Assembly: GCA_018806985.1 (NCBI GenBank)
Contig: JADANN010000364.1
Coordinates: 682,001-746,000, forward strand
Reading direction: 5' to 3'
Origin: Angiostrongylus vasorum
Lineage: Eukaryota > Nematoda > Chromadorea > Rhabditida > Metastrongylidae
DNA: 64,000 nucleotides
Notes under the pieces: generated by a model
Database searches by the model: none
What the model saw: only the letters and a program-made list of their open reading frames with translations
What the model was told of the DNA's origin: nothing
Shown: positions 45,116 through 57,372 of the stretch, one piece after another
Numbering within the stretch: the stretch's first letter is position 1
Layout of the letters: every line of letters begins with the position of its first letter
Program-made: the position numbers and the translations under genes

Positions 45116-48100
45116 TTGTAAATGTATATGCATATGTACGTAGGTCGACGAATTACGAATTTATCATTGCAAAAAATGAAAAGAAAGATGTACTGGGTGG
45201 AAAGTTGATTCTTGAAAAACAGTGCTACTGCGTATTATTTTTTACTGTGTTACTGCTCTATTAAATATCATCTGTTTCACATTTTCTACTATATATACGT
45301 ATATATGTATATATAACTTTTTTTTTGAAGGAAGTAGGACGACTGATTTGTCGCGAATGCAACATGGTGTTTGGAGATGAGAGCGGCCTCCTTGTACATA
45401 ATGAACAAATGCACATTAGGAAGCGAAAGTAAGTCTTCAGCAATATGCTTCTGCAGGGAACTATTTCTCCAAGTTTGATACTGTTTTTTTTTCTTGCCGC
45501 AAACTTTATTAAATGAAAAAGCGATTCGTCAAACCAAATATTCCGAGATCATCGCGGCAGACGCTCGCTATTCTTCATGGATCGGTGGGAAATTTACAAT
45601 ACTTTAACTTATTTACTGGGCGTATACTAAATTGCCTTAATTGTTGCAAAATGCTTTGTTAAACGGTGGTTGCTTGGATGCTCGAGTGGTTCGTTTCCAC
45701 GCATGACGATGTGGTCGTAGGGACCCGTACATTCTTCCTTATTTCACTTGCTAATTGGGAAGCTTTTTTTCTCCGTAGTTTTGAAGAACATGCAGGAGCA
45801 TTCCAATTCGTCACAATTTACCAGCTAACCACGTTACCGGAATGGAAATGATTTCAAGGGCTGATTTTTTCCTAAGTAGATTTCCGGTGGATAATGTGTA
45901 ATTCCCTGATCTTATGGTGACGTCTTAACTGGACATCACAGTTCGAAACTAAGAAACGTTCTCGGCTACCATGAAGCAGTGAACTGTTAGCGTTTTTAGC
46001 TTGATGTCTGAATGAAAATGTGTAGCGGTTTCTCAGCCCAAGTGCACTTTCTTGGGGAGTGAACACTGTTGTATATCCCATTTCGACGTACATGCAGCGT
46101 ATAGACGGCAAACTTTTGTGCAGGTACATATATTATATATATAATATATAGGTATATTTTGTGCACAGTCATTTGTTCCTGCTAAACTTGTAGAAATTAC
46201 AGTTTTGTGAATAATAGTGCAGTGTATGTGAATTGAAGTACAATAACCCAGTGATTTGTTGTCTTCATCCATTAATATCTGCCACTAGTTCCCGTTGTTG
46301 ATGTCAGGTTTTGACAATCTTTTTCCATTCTCAAGCTATTGGAAGAATGGTCCATCGAAATCAGCATTCAGAAGAGAACGTTCCATCATCCCGTTGGGTT
46401 TTTTTAGTTACCTTCAGCATCATCGTTTGTATCCACTTTAGTCCTGTTTTTTTACACCTTCGTTATGCTTGGAATCTGCCAAAGGATTTTACTTGTAGCA
46501 TCTTTTCTGATGTTTCTCGCCGACACTGCCACTTTGTCAAGTACCGTCTCTGATTTCTTCCGGGACTTTTTACCTGTTGCGAGGTTGTGGTGACGTCGTC
46601 CTTCCAGGACCAATTAATCAGAGACACCTAATTTTGTGTCGTATAAATTGGTTTATAGTTAGAATGATGCTCAGTTATTTGCAAAACATGGACCTCAGGC
46701 CTATTCGAAACCGCGATTCCCCTCTCCGGGGGCTCGCATGTTACACACTGCATCAGTGAGGCCCTTGCTTTGTCTTCCTCTCGTCCTATCTTTTACGCTA
46801 AGTGTCCCATTAGCAGTCATCCGCCAGTAGATACAATTTGGGGAGCACAAATCAGCGTTGAACCCACTTAGGCTGAGGCTGTGTGCTTAAGTCTGGTCTG
46901 AGGCATCTAGAACGGATTACACAATTTTTTCTGAGCTGCACAAACGATAATAAAGCCATTTACGGACTAATTGACGGCGTAGGGTATTGGGTGGGAGACC
47001 AATAACTGCCACTAAATTTTTCAAGACCACTTTCTTTGGGTACCCTCTTAATGGCTTAACTTATTTCGTTTTATACGAAGGGTAACTTGAAAGGGATGGT
47101 CTGACCCGAGTGGATTCTGCTTCGTAGCGATTGGAAGTGGCTATTTTCCGTGCCAAATTTAGCGATTCCTGCCTTTCCTCTTCTCCTGTGGTGCACAGAT
47201 TTTTTAGCCGTTCGGCACATGTTTTTAATGTGTGCTTTTTTCACGTGTGAAGAATGAGAGGAGAGGGAAGTAGTCCAGTAGTAATTTTTACTACTTGGTT
47301 TTCGTTATCTCTGAGATGTGTAAAATCTTTGATCCAGTAACTTGTACTGGATTCGATAAGTCTTATTTTGATAATATTTCATCTCAGAAAAGTGAAATTA
47401 AATTCTTCCCTTTTTTGGATGAAATGATTTTGATAAAATTACTTATCTTCAGAATTATCCCACTTAATTACGTTCGATGTGCTGTGAAAAAATTGTGCCT
47501 GTTGCAGATATGTATGCAAATGGTGCGGCCAAGTAACGAGCACAATGACGGAACTGAATGCACATAAGGCTGATGTGCATGCGATGCCTCCCTTTACCAC
47601 TAAATCAGATAGAGATCGAGTGGGTTAACCGTTTCCTTTCAGCCAAAGAAAAGCCTAAAACACGTTTAGATGTAGATATAGAGTCGTGATATTTTGCTAT
47701 TTTCATTTAACGGCAAATACAGCATCTCCTATCTTTTAACGTGAACATAATTACTTGTATGCGGAGTAAAAACCCTAATGATTTGGGGGGAACAATATCT
47801 TAAAAACTGATTTTCGGTAAACCTCAGTAACAATGCTTGATATTTTTTTACATGATTAAGCTGACACGAGTTTGGTGTAAAAGTTCTATTCGGCTATCAT
47901 TTCATTGCCTTCGCCTTCCTCAGGGCCGCGTGGATCCGAGTCCAGAGCTGGTCGTCGCGATGTGGCTGTCAATTTTCACATCGGGTCGGATTCAGTGAAA
48001 AGAAGCACTGCTCGAATGCTGGAGTCCACTAGGACCTGTGCTGTATAAAAGAGCACTACTATGTGAAGATATCCGTTCGAGTGGTGCTCTTTCTACTGAA

Positions 48101-51100
48101 TTCGACACGATGGACAACGGATACCCACATCGCGACAACTACCAGTTGTGGACCATCGAATGGGATCAGTACAGCTCTGAAGATAGGCACCGAAGCGTTA
48201 GTCGAGTTAAAATTTTATACCAACATCGTGTCAACGAAATCGTGTGAAAAAATTTGGTAAAAATTCATGTGCATTGGAGATTTGACTTCATTCATCATCA
48301 CATAGTCCTCGCTGTTCTTGTTGAGCAAACATTCATTCATTCATTGATTCATCCATTCATCACAATCTCTTATACGTTGTCGTCATAGATCTTGTGCGTC
48401 TACCGACCGAATACATCTAAGTGAACAAGTGGTAGAGTAGCCATGTATGCCTAGATTATAAAGAAGGAAAAATGCGTCACCTGGTAGCTTTCCTTACTAG
48501 CAGAGAATGCTACATCTGGTTGCTTATGTCCACAAACAATTTTATGCACTCACAGCACCTACAATATTGGCGAAATAGCTCGAATGGTGGCCTCGTATAT
48601 CATGCACGGATTAATGGTGTCTCTTTACCATTATACATCTGAGTCCTCAGCTCTCCCCTCTTCACCTTCTGTTCAAATGACCGGTTTAGGAATTCTGTCT
48701 GTATTCCCTCTAGATGTTCTGATTAAGTATGTTTTACTATGGAAAAATCTGAACGAAAAGACAGCTTGTATGCTAATTATTCTCGTTCATTCAACATATC
48801 GTCCATTGGCTTCGTTGCCACCGATTTAAATATTTCCAGTTTTCTAGTTTTCCCCATATACATACCCTTTGGTTTTGTAATTCTGTCAAAACTTTAACTA
48901 TGTTTCTCCAATAATGCATCATGCATGGCATTCAAACACTTCCCGTCTTAATGGTCACCCTAATGAATGTTCGTCCCTAAAAGAGTTCCCAGTTTTCACC
49001 ACTGTTCTTATCTGATCGTCTCGGTCGTGATGAGAATCTCTAATATTGCTCATGAATTTACATGGATACTTGTATGGTCCGTCTTCATGGATAATGTGGG
49101 CCCTAACATATTTTCCATAGATGTCTTTATCCGCTCGAAAGTCTTTCTTTCATTCTTTCATTTCTCTTTCCCTAACCAACCTAACCCTATAACAAGCCAA
49201 CCATATGTTTTGCTATCGATGTGTGTTCTGGTGAATGTTAACGATGAGGATGGTTCTGAAGGACTAAAGCGCTCATTTTGACTACACATTGCCGGTTATA
49301 CTTCGCAAGATATCGTTCCAGTCTTTCTTGGATGAAGTACGGAATTTTCGGTCTGGATGAAGTATCCACCTGTGTTTCTGCTGCGTAACAGAAGACTGCT
49401 GAATCGAGAAGGTGGGCGTGGGTATTTTGGGTCTGTTAGTTGGTTGGTTGCTTCTTTTAAGATACGTGAATGCTGCCTGTGCTGCTGTTCATCCTCTGTT
49501 TAATTCGTGCATCATATTACCCTCCATGTTCATCGAATGCCGGAGGACAATTTAGTATAATTAAGGATCTATCCAATCTTATCTGTTCACTTGCGCATCT
49601 TAGGTTTCTTATAAACTGGGTTTTACTTCGGGTTTACGCGTAATCCAATCCTTTTTGCTGGTTTTTTTTTAAACTTTTTGAGCATAATCTCTGCTTCAGT
49701 GATAGTTTTGCAAAAAATGACGATATGGTTAGCAAGAGGAAGGTTTGATAGGGATTTACCGCAAATGCTACTACTTGCTGGTCTTCAGTACGGCAGGGAG
49801 GCAGTTCTGGCGATATAATGTCTCCTTATCGAACCCCATTCATTTCCTGTGGGCGGGTTAAGACGTCGGTGGAAAAACTGTATTTTCGTGGTGCATTTCA
49901 AATAACAGTGAGATACGGTTCTTATGTAGGACACGTCTATTCATTGGTCTGCTGGCGCAAATTGAACTCCATTTGTTTCCACATCGTCAGATGCTTTTTT
50001 CCTAATCGACAGAAATTTGTACGGGAGAAGGTGTTATTCGCGACAGACTTCTGTTATAAGCGACGCGCACTGGAAGTGGTCCATGCAGAAGAATCTTCGT
50101 CGGAATTTCGCTCTTTCAACTTGTTGCGTCGGCGTACGAGGAAACCTCCTCCACCATCATTTTGTGGTGGAATTTGCCCTACAAGAACGGAAAGTTTCTA
50201 TCCTACAGAACAAGAGACAATCCTGATGGCGTGTACTGGGCGTAGTCGTTTTAACCGGTTCCAGTGACGTCCTGTTCAACTCGTGTATCACCAGTTGTCT
50301 CATGGTGAGACGTAGTCGGAATGAGCAAGGCGAGCACGTGGCCAGCTAAGGCTGGTTCATTGCTGCTGGAGCTCCCTATGGTTCCCTGAAGTCCTAAGGA
50401 TAACCTAGGGCCTTGCCAGCGCTTTCATCAGTTCGTCACTATAGGCGTTCACCAGCTATTGTGGATCAGAGGAAGGTTTTTTTGCCTTGCGACTGGTTTA
50501 CCAGCAAAAGAGCGGTTATAACACGCATTGGGTTGCCCTTATCTGGGTTTTGGGATAACAAATGTTGGACTAAGAGAGACCGTACTGAGAGGTTAACCCT
50601 CCACTGTAAGTAGAAGTTCGACAACCAGGATTAGCATCATCCACTGTGAAGCAGTAAACCTTTGAGAGGAATAAGTAGTAGTATTTGGTATTTGGTGTAG
50701 TACAATTAGTATTATTCATTTTAGAACAATTTTCGAAGCGAACCATAAGAGATTCCTCATTTTCTTCAATGTCTTCAGCTCTTTCATTTTATGAGGATTA
50801 GATCGAAAACTTTGTTCATTTCATTGTCCATCGACGCAACTAATACCGTACAATTCAATTTTGGAGCAGTAATTCATGGTTCAGTGGCTAACCACGTCTG
50901 AGCTGAGGTTGCATTTGCAGAACTGCAGTATAAAATCTTTGTGTCGTTCCAACGTTGTAGGGAACAGTGCGCTCCCATCATTCCGGGGTTGGAAATTAGT
51001 CCCAGACTCGTCTGAGAACTCCCTCCGCTCTTCAAAGACTGATGGCCGCGTGCTCGTAGGATTCCAGGTGTAATCAACTCAGCAAGAATTCAACGGAATT

Positions 51101-54100
51101 TATAAAGAAGATTAAAAATACTCAGGCGAACTCACAAGTAGATCCAATTACCTTCGTTTATGGTTAATGCGAGGGAACAAATCAGATGGAGTGCAGTGAA
51201 CCACACTATGTGGTTTCAGATCGTATACTACATAATAGATAAAAAAGGTAAATTGGCTGTTCTTTCCTCTGAAATTGCTGTAATGAACCTTAATTGTTGT
51301 ATGGACGAGGTGCTCGTAAAAATATAAAAAATGCCGAAACAATAAGAACTATCAGAGGTTGAAAGCGTCGTACCTAGACGCTGGATGAGAATTTCTTCAT
51401 TGTACAAAAAGTTGCAAGTATTCCAAAAGTTTGGAGTCATGAAAGGAAATATGGGGCATACACGGAACACGAAAATCTACAGAAATGTGGGGGACAATAA
51501 AAAAAACTCAGAAAAAGTGCTTCTTTTTTGGGGAGGGGGTCACCAGCCACGGACGTTAGAAATCACATGTGGTTCGTATCGTGGCTGACAAAAAACCACT
51601 CGTCATGCTGCATTCCACCTACCCAGCTTCGGACTCGCTATTGTGTCTACGTAATGTGAGCTGACATACTCGCGTTTATGAGAATTCATGTATAATCGTA
51701 CGGTGCTTTCGACATGACATCAACATCTCAGTTCGTAGCAAGCTTCACTTTGGAGTAGAAATCGCTGGAGTGCACGTGTTTGCCTATAAGGTACAACTTG
51801 TTTTATTCTTGAATATTTGAATACTTGGATGGCCCGTCTTCACTGATTGTGCAGGGCCCATCGAAGTTTCCATTTTCTCGGAGTTTTACTGGTTTAGCTA
51901 TGGTGGCTCCGTGAAGTCCCGAGGTCAACCTAGCAAAAAGTCTGCCCTTGTTCGTCATCACCACAGGCAGTCGCCGCGCATGTGGATCATAGGGAAATTT
52001 GCCACCATGCGACTAGTTTGTTACTAGGACGCTAGTGATTCCTAGTATTAGTTTACTCTGACCTGGGCTTCCTGATGGAAACAGCGGACTCCTCCTCAAC
52101 TTGGGGGGACCCTGCTGAGAGGATGAATCCCACCTCTGTACATCGCACGGCAACATCCAGAAACACCCCCCCCAGCCACGATGAGGCAGTAAACCGTTGG
52201 GAGGATTTGTTGGAATAGGAAATAGTATAGAAATGACAGAAATATCCACGGCATACACAATTGTATGCAACATTGCGCAGTTAGCTCCGATGAACAGTTA
52301 AGAACCAACTCGAACATGCTTCAAATGAAACTATCGGAAGGTCTTATTATACCAGATAAAATTTCACTTTGTTGCGATGAGAATCATTTTTTGAACTATG
52401 AATGTAACTGAGCAATATTTCGTTGAGCAGGACACAGTGGTGCTCTCTAGAGTATCGTTATTTTTGTGGCTGCTGCTCTTGTATGAGAATTTTTTCATTG
52501 TACAAAAGTTGAAAGTATTCCAAAAGCTTGGAGTCATTAAAGGAAATATGGAAGAAAAAATTTAAACATAGCTTTCAATTTTTTTTTAAAAAAATTCCGG
52601 TTCCGAGCGTGTTTACAATTATAAAGTCGTTTTATAATAATTATATATACCCTTGAAGTGATAGGAGTAACCTTTTCTATAAGACTATGAAGTTCTTCAC
52701 TCCTCTGCTGTATTGATGAAGATAAGTTGAAAATATTTTAAATAATACATCATTTTGGACCAGCGAACAAAAAAATGAATTGGAAAGCTTTTTGTTTAGA
52801 TACTATGTAAGCGTCGGCTTCACGGTCGCGGTGTGATTGCGCTTGCGCCTTCCCAGACTCATGACGAGACAGAAGGTAGACATGGTTCAGTTGATCCAAG
52901 CAGCAATGATTTAATTTTTTCGGTTTGTTGGCTAATTTTAATCTTTGTTCTGTTTATATTTTGGTGATTTGGCCTGGGCTTGTTTCGCATTTCACTTGAG
53001 CGTCTTATTGTTTCTTTCTGTCACATCGAATTGTTCTCAATGTGAAAGGGGGAGAATTTTTTTATACCTAGGCGTATGTATAGGAGGATAAGAGATAAAG
53101 CTGTCGCCGTTGATCAATCCCTGAGGGATCTGCCGTGCATTCGACTTCACTAAGCATCGTTGGAGGTGATTGAGTGCAGATCTGACTTTTACAATGACTC
53201 GCGATAGCTTACAGTGCTGCTGTCCTCCTAGACAAGTCCGATACCAATTTGCCGACCCCGGAGGGATGGAGGGCTTAGTGAGCATGGGTCGCTGAATCGA
53301 CCTCATTTGTACTGCAGGGTGCCTCCGACCGCTGCACCACACGCGTCCCCTGCCAGACGTATGTATAGTGCTGAAAAAATGGGTGTTCCTTTGCTACTAT
53401 ATTAGTCTTTCTTCAATTGGTACAGCATAGTTCTCATATTTTATGATCATTAATGTAATAGTGACACAGTTTACAGTACAACATGTGATCAGTGTGGTTT
53501 ACGTCTTGTGCGCCCCTCTCTTCTCGTCCGACACATGCTGAGAGTTCATTCCAAGAGCACATTCTCTTGTGAGGCATGTTGTGGAATCATTCATTAACTC
53601 GTTTTAAAACTTATGTTACCTTTATGTTAAAATAAAGGTTACCGATTTATGGGTTTTTTTCAGATTGAAGCACCTGGTACTTGCAATTATAAAATTGACG
53701 TAGATTGTGAACGAATAAGATGGACATGTTGTGACAACCAGTATTCTACTAGGTATTTCTTTTGTTTTACAGTATTTTAGAGTTTGTCATAACCTGGGAG
53801 AGTTGCTTAAGGGGTTTTTTTTGAACTAAAAGTCCAAATAAATATAAAGAATTTAAGAAGAGAGTTTCTTGTACATCGAATGAACAATCACCTGAATAAG
53901 ATTGGCGACGGTGCCTCTGTTGGAGAATACGACGAAAATCAAGGAAGTTTAATTCTAAATGGTTCAATAATTTCTGCTGAATCGGTTGGTATAGCTCCTG
54001 GCGGTGGTATTTGTGTGGAAAACCCTGTTGATTCTTCGGATTACATAGGTGAAATGGCGACTGGACCGGATGGTAGCGTGCAGGTGGTTGTACCTCGAGA

Positions 54101-57100
54101 AGTCATTGAAATTGATGGAGAGTTCTACATTATGGTTGAAAATGATGGTGACCTTGACTGTCAAGATGTTGGCGAATTCACGTGCGTCGAAACTTCGGAT
54201 GATTGCGTTCAACAGTTGGATGAGGTGCCATCACAACTACAACTGCATTGTGATCCAACCATTTCGTCAACAGACCTTGTACAAGAAATTCTCGTTGAAC
54301 CAGTTGATCACGTGCATCTTTTTGCTTTTTAGGATCCTATTAGGTCACTCAGAAAATCGTTGCACGTTTTCGATCTAAAATTTCAGCTTGCCGAGCAGTA
54401 TTTTTATTCCAGTGAGGTAATTTAGAATTAAAATAATCCTTACTTTGATGAACTCTTAGAAGTTAGAAGCTCCTCTGAAATTCCGTTGATTTTCCAAAAT
54501 TCCTTGCCTTAAAAAGTGGTGCAGATGTTGGGAAACTGAGCTATGGCACGAGGGTATAGCTAATAAGTTGAGCTAGCTCTAACTTATTCAGCTTTTCCTA
54601 CATTCCACTGGATGCTGATAAGCATTGTCCTGCGCTTATCTAAAACCTTTCTGTTTGAGCAGCTTGTTAAGTCATTCCACCATGTGCGATTCAGCAAGCA
54701 TTTTCCACCCATTTGCCAAGCTTTTTGGCTTTAATGAGCTAGTGTTTTCTTCTTGAGTATGCACGAGGTTGTTATTAACAACATTTATTCAACAATGGCT
54801 GGTGTTTCGGCTATTTCGCCCTCTTCAGAGCTTGGAAAGGTGACATATTGACACGCAATCTACGTAGTCAAACGTTTTCATAACCTCAGCACAGAAAACT
54901 CACACAAATTTCATTCGCGTGATAAACAGCTTTTGTCAAATACTCACATTTTGTTACTTGTAATTTTCCCAGTTATTTGATGGAGTCCAGCCGCACAGAG
55001 TCTTGCATGGGTGAGGAATGTGCCTGCTTCAGCTCACAAAATCAGCCTGAGGTATGGCGGCGGTGTCACGCATTTTCATAAAACACTCCTCCTTGCGGTT
55101 CACTTTTGGCTTTTTTTTTAATTTGTCCAAAATCTTTACTGATGTTTTAGATTCTTATGAGAAGATAGTGACTTTTACTTCAAAATCTTCGTTATGTTTT
55201 TATTTCCTGTGGTAGCTTAATAGAGTGTTCTGCTTGACTTTAGATTTCCCATCTAGTTGCTGTTTTGCATAGGCGCAGAGTGGTTTACTTGTTTCGCCAA
55301 TATGCTCGTCTTCAAACGCTTTGAAGAAAATCAGGAATTCCGTAGCCGAATTCGTCCAATCGCTTTCCGTACCACTAGGACTAGTCATGCAGTTTTGTTT
55401 TATTCTCGGATGGTCATACAAGTGGTTACGAACTAGATGACGTTTCGCTGTATTCGGTCGTATTTCAGTCACAGTCAACGATTCCTCTTCACATGCTCTT
55501 TTTTAGGATTCACTTAATAGATGTGCGTACTTCTTTGGAGATAAAAGGTAGGTTAAACGGATCTTGCTTTCATTTAAGTGGGCGTGGTTTTTTCTCTACA
55601 CCTATGCCGAGGAGCTTCAGTTTCGTAGCCATTAGAAATGGCTGTTAGCCGCTTTTGTTGCTTGGCTTTTTCGGTGACACTTGAGGATGTAGCTGTTTTC
55701 GGATATGTTAATTCGAACATTCAGTAATGGAAGCTATTTTTTTCGGTTCCTCTCGGATATACTTAATGTATTTTGACTGTTCATTTAACAACTTGAAGAA
55801 TTTGTCCGTCTTCGCTTTTGTGAAGCTAGTAACAGAGCAATCATCTACATAGTTACGGTAGAGTAGTGGCCGCAGATCGGCTATTGGTGTTTTCACCTCA
55901 GACACAATTGCAATAGCAAGACTTGGTATTGGTGGGTGTCCCATTGCCAACCTTCTTATTCGTGTGAAATACTTTACTTCTTCTGTGTTCTTATACATCT
56001 GTCTCTCTCAAGAGTTTCTTCAACTTAAACAACCACTTTCGAAGGTGCTTCTACGGCAGTTCTTTTATCACTTTTTACGCCTTTTTCTCCGTAGATATTG
56101 CCTATCACTGAATGTTGTCGAGCTCGTTCCTAATCGTCGTGTGATTCATATCGTATTTCGAATTGCTCGAACCGTCTCTTTTTCAATCGCTAGTTGATGT
56201 GGTAACGCCGAATGGTTTTTTCCATTTCCAGCTGTTTCGGTTAGCACGGAAAGAGGTGAAGACATGTCGTAGTTTGCCCTTTTGAAGCAAAACTTCTGTA
56301 GGATCTGCTTTGTATGTGTACAGCTTTCTGAGTGACCTAACGTTTGTTTAGATTTAAATACAAAGTCTCGATTTCTAACAAGACTGCGCCGTTTTTACAG
56401 AATGAGGACGAAATTGTTACAATCACTACAATCACTGCCGAGCAATACGAACAGTTGCAACTACAGTATGGCAGCAGCCTAGAAAGATATGGTCAGTTTG
56501 CATCCTATTCATTTACATTATTAATTACATTCATCTGATTTGGTGTTGCCTATTTATTTATATTCAAGTGTTATTATTTCTTAAGAGCATCATATACGTA
56601 GATCAGGATGATCTGTCTAAGGACATGCTAGTGAGCGATGTGAGCGAGACGTGTAACCGTGATCCAAGTGTATTATATGATTAACATTACTGATTGCTGG
56701 TTATTCTCCTGTTTCCAGTGGATTTTCTCTAAAGTTTGTTTGTCTCAAAACTCACTGAAAACTGTTTCTGTGAAACAAAGTATTGTTTGTTTAGAGCAAG
56801 TTTGTATGCTTATCTTAGATTCTCACTGCCACAGGTGAGCCCCTGTACGCAAGGGGCAAGGGGAACCAATATGTTGGTAGGAATTCTGTCACCATAGTCA
56901 CCATCTATTTATTTATTGATCACTCCTACGGGTCAATCGTTCACTTACTGAGAGGCATTGTTGTTGTGGTGTACAGAGGTGTAAAGTTTTATTGCATTAA
57001 ATGCTATGTGAGCTCGAAACTGGCTTCGTTATCACAGATAAATCGGTTTCCATTTTATTTACATTTGTATACATAACTTATGTGAAAAACATGTGGATGA

Positions 57101-57372
57101 TATAGTTGTACAGCATCGATGACCCGAATAAAGAACACGAAATATTTGCAAAAAGGAAGCGAATGGTTCGACATGTAGTACGAAAAAAAGAGCAAAGGCA
57201 AAAGGATTATGATAGAGTCAGACGCTTCGAGGGTCCTGAGTTGTGTAGAGGAATTTCGAAGGAAGGTTTAACGTCCCTTTGTGATTGTCAGTGTGTCAGA
57301 AAAAGAGCGACGATTTTCGATGTCCGAGAATGTTCGCTGGTGTCAGTAGATTGCGAGGAAGTGAAAGCGTAG
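39992..57372 (+). CDS. Multi-C2H2 zinc-finger protein with giant introns
   Basis: This is probably a nuclear DNA-binding regulator. Exons: 39992-40070 (ATG after trans-splice-like TTTTAG at 39986, [12 protein letters not shown]), 40142-40293, 42209-42324 (finger CPLCPERVF...HSTEKH), 43982-44141 ([17 protein letters not shown]), 44332-44612 (CSQCGILV...HLRAH), 45331-45428 (CRECNMVF...HNEQMH), 47508-about 47623 (CKWCGQVT...HKADVH), about 53470-53590 (CDQCGLRL...HMLRVH), 53664-53752, 53858 to at least 54200 (degenerate finger across the junction, then an acidic region), 54387-54416, 54973-55051, 56401-56495 and 57114-57372 (basic [20 protein letters not shown], stop). Many junction phases agree. 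The 42209 acceptor, the 53590-53664 junction and the 54200-54387 junction are unresolved. At least five fingers are seen. The family is not recognised. Confidence 0.75.
40510..40870 (+). mobile_element. Family D tRNA-headed element
   Basis: It opens with GGATAGCACAGTGGTAGTGA and TTCTAGTTCTATTCC (box A- and B-like). It shares the SINE-like CAAGCCTCTCATCCCTCCG block and ends with TACAGTAGACGTGAAGATGG. It is intronic to the zinc-finger gene. Confidence 0.65.
41155..41545 (-). repeat. Interspersed element family B, copy 8
   Basis: It is nearly complete, from CTCAACGGTTTACCGCCTC to CCAGTGAGTACAGGCCGTTC. It lies in a zinc-finger gene intron. Confidence 0.85.
41665..41960 (+). mobile_element. SINE family A, full length
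   Basis: This is the clearest tRNA-like head in the window: GGACGCGTGTAGCGCAGTGG, then TTAGAGGTGCC and GGGATTCGGTCC. The full body continues to GATTGATCTGCGTCGAGAGC. Confidence 0.88.
42531..42912. repeat. AT-rich microsatellites flanking a family D fragment
   Basis: TATACATG-type palindromic repeats at 42531-42612, a family D 3' fragment at 42615-42780 (CATTCAACGACATTCATACC, GATGCGAGGAAAGG) and a long TA run at 42845-42895. ORFs here are simple-sequence translations. Confidence 0.85.
43185..43550 (-). mobile_element. Family D element, near complete
   Basis: The minus-strand copy starts near 43550 with a degraded head (ACACAGTGGTAGTGATGCCC) and ends near 43190 with GCACAGTAGACGTGAAGACG. Confidence 0.65.
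44685..45112 (-). repeat. Interspersed element family B, copy 9, plus TA microsatellite
   Basis: Family B runs over 44685-45065, from CTCCCAACGGTTTACTACCTC to GACGGGCCATCCAAGTATC. A pure TA run follows at 45068-45112, directly at the element's 3' end in this orientation. Confidence 0.85.
46650..46880. repeat. tRNA-headed element family C, copy
   Basis: It includes TTAGAATGATGCTCAGTTATTTGC, CCGCGATTCCCC, GGGGAGCACAAATCAGCG and GTTGAACCCACTTAGGCTGA, matching the unit at 30865-31085. Confidence 0.55.
46900..47260 (-). mobile_element. Penelope-like remnant F (5' part of the EN region)
   Basis: GCTTCGTAGCGATTGGAAGT, GGCTATTTTCCGTGCCAAAT and the GTGGTGCACAGATT block are the reverse complement of the 14880-15030 part of the best copy and of 2200-2300. 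It lies in a zinc-finger gene intron. Confidence 0.55.
47855..48245. mobile_element. Foldback element, diverged arms
   Basis: The left arm starts GATTAAGCTGACACGAGTTT and carries CCTTCGCCTTCCTCAGGGCC (hammerhead core on the minus strand). The right arm carries CAGCTCTGAAGATAGGCACC, then GAAGCGTTAGTCGAGTTAAA, and ends ACATCGTGTCAACGAAATCG. A central region of about 200 bp is not palindromic. Confidence 0.7.
48250..49280. other. Long intron interior, nothing identified
   Basis: There is an ATTCATTCATTCATTGATTC simple repeat at 48329-48362 and otherwise no recognised exon or repeat family. It falls in the intron of nearly 6 kb between two zinc-finger exons. Confidence 0.4.
49280..49880 (-). mobile_element. 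RTE-clade reverse-transcriptase remnant
   Basis: On the minus strand a broken reading gives GD(T/I)ISPEL near 49835-49810, then [26 protein letters not shown] text near 49740-49680 (split here), then GLRVNPK and RKPKMRK near 49650-49600, and CSSGIR near 49545. The order fits the RT palm and thumb region of RTE/BovB-type elements. Frameshifts and stops are present. Confidence 0.6.
50365..50675 (+). repeat. Interspersed element family B, diverged copy 10
   Basis: GGTTCCCTGAAGTCC, GTGGATCAGAGGAAGG, TGCGACTGGTTTACCAG and GAAGCAGTAAACCTTTGAGA keep family B order, with many substitutions. This is probably the oldest copy. Confidence 0.6.
50870..51085 (+). repeat. Diverged tRNA-headed element (family D-like)
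   Basis: GGTTCAGTGGCTAACCACGT (box A-like), CTCCCATCATTCCGGGG and AGTCCCAGACTCGTCTGAGA parallel the SINE and family D body blocks. Confidence 0.45.
51385..52555. repeat. Direct duplication of about 70 bp, 1.1 kb apart
   Basis: The first copy at about 51385-51455 and the second at about 52485-52555 share TGAGAATTT, TTCATTGTACAAAA, AGTATTCCAAAAG, TTGGAGTCAT and AAAGGAAATATGG. A family B element (51820-52205) lies between them. Confidence 0.75.
51820..52205 (+). repeat. Interspersed element family B, copy 11
   Basis: It is nearly full length, from ATACTTGGATGGCCCGTCTT to GATGAGGCAGTAAACCGTTG. Confidence 0.85.
53090..53350 (-). mobile_element. SINE family A
   Basis: The body is complete. The head on the minus strand near 53320-53350 is GACGCGTGTGGTGCAGCGGT. 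It lies about 120 bp before the next zinc-finger exon. Confidence 0.85.
54760..56220 (-). mobile_element. Penelope-like element, minus copy E (RT, GIY-YIG, 3' tail)
   Basis: The minus-strand open stretch 55998-55708 reads [18 protein letters not shown] and [12 protein letters not shown], the YxDD box of the reverse transcriptase, then [19 protein letters not shown]. The stretch 55478-55200 contains [20 protein letters not shown], the GIY-YIG core. The 3' tail at 54900-54780 contains the hammerhead-like block CTCTGAAGAGGGCG...GCCGAAACACC. The copy appears interrupted but is among the longest. It lies antisense in a zinc-finger gene intron, near and probably overlapping the small exon 54973-55051,  whose identity is therefore less certain. 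Confidence 0.75.

Noticed and set aside
49818..50267. 149-residue plus-strand ORF
   Set aside because: It overlaps the antisense of an RTE reverse-transcriptase remnant and has no splice context or domain.
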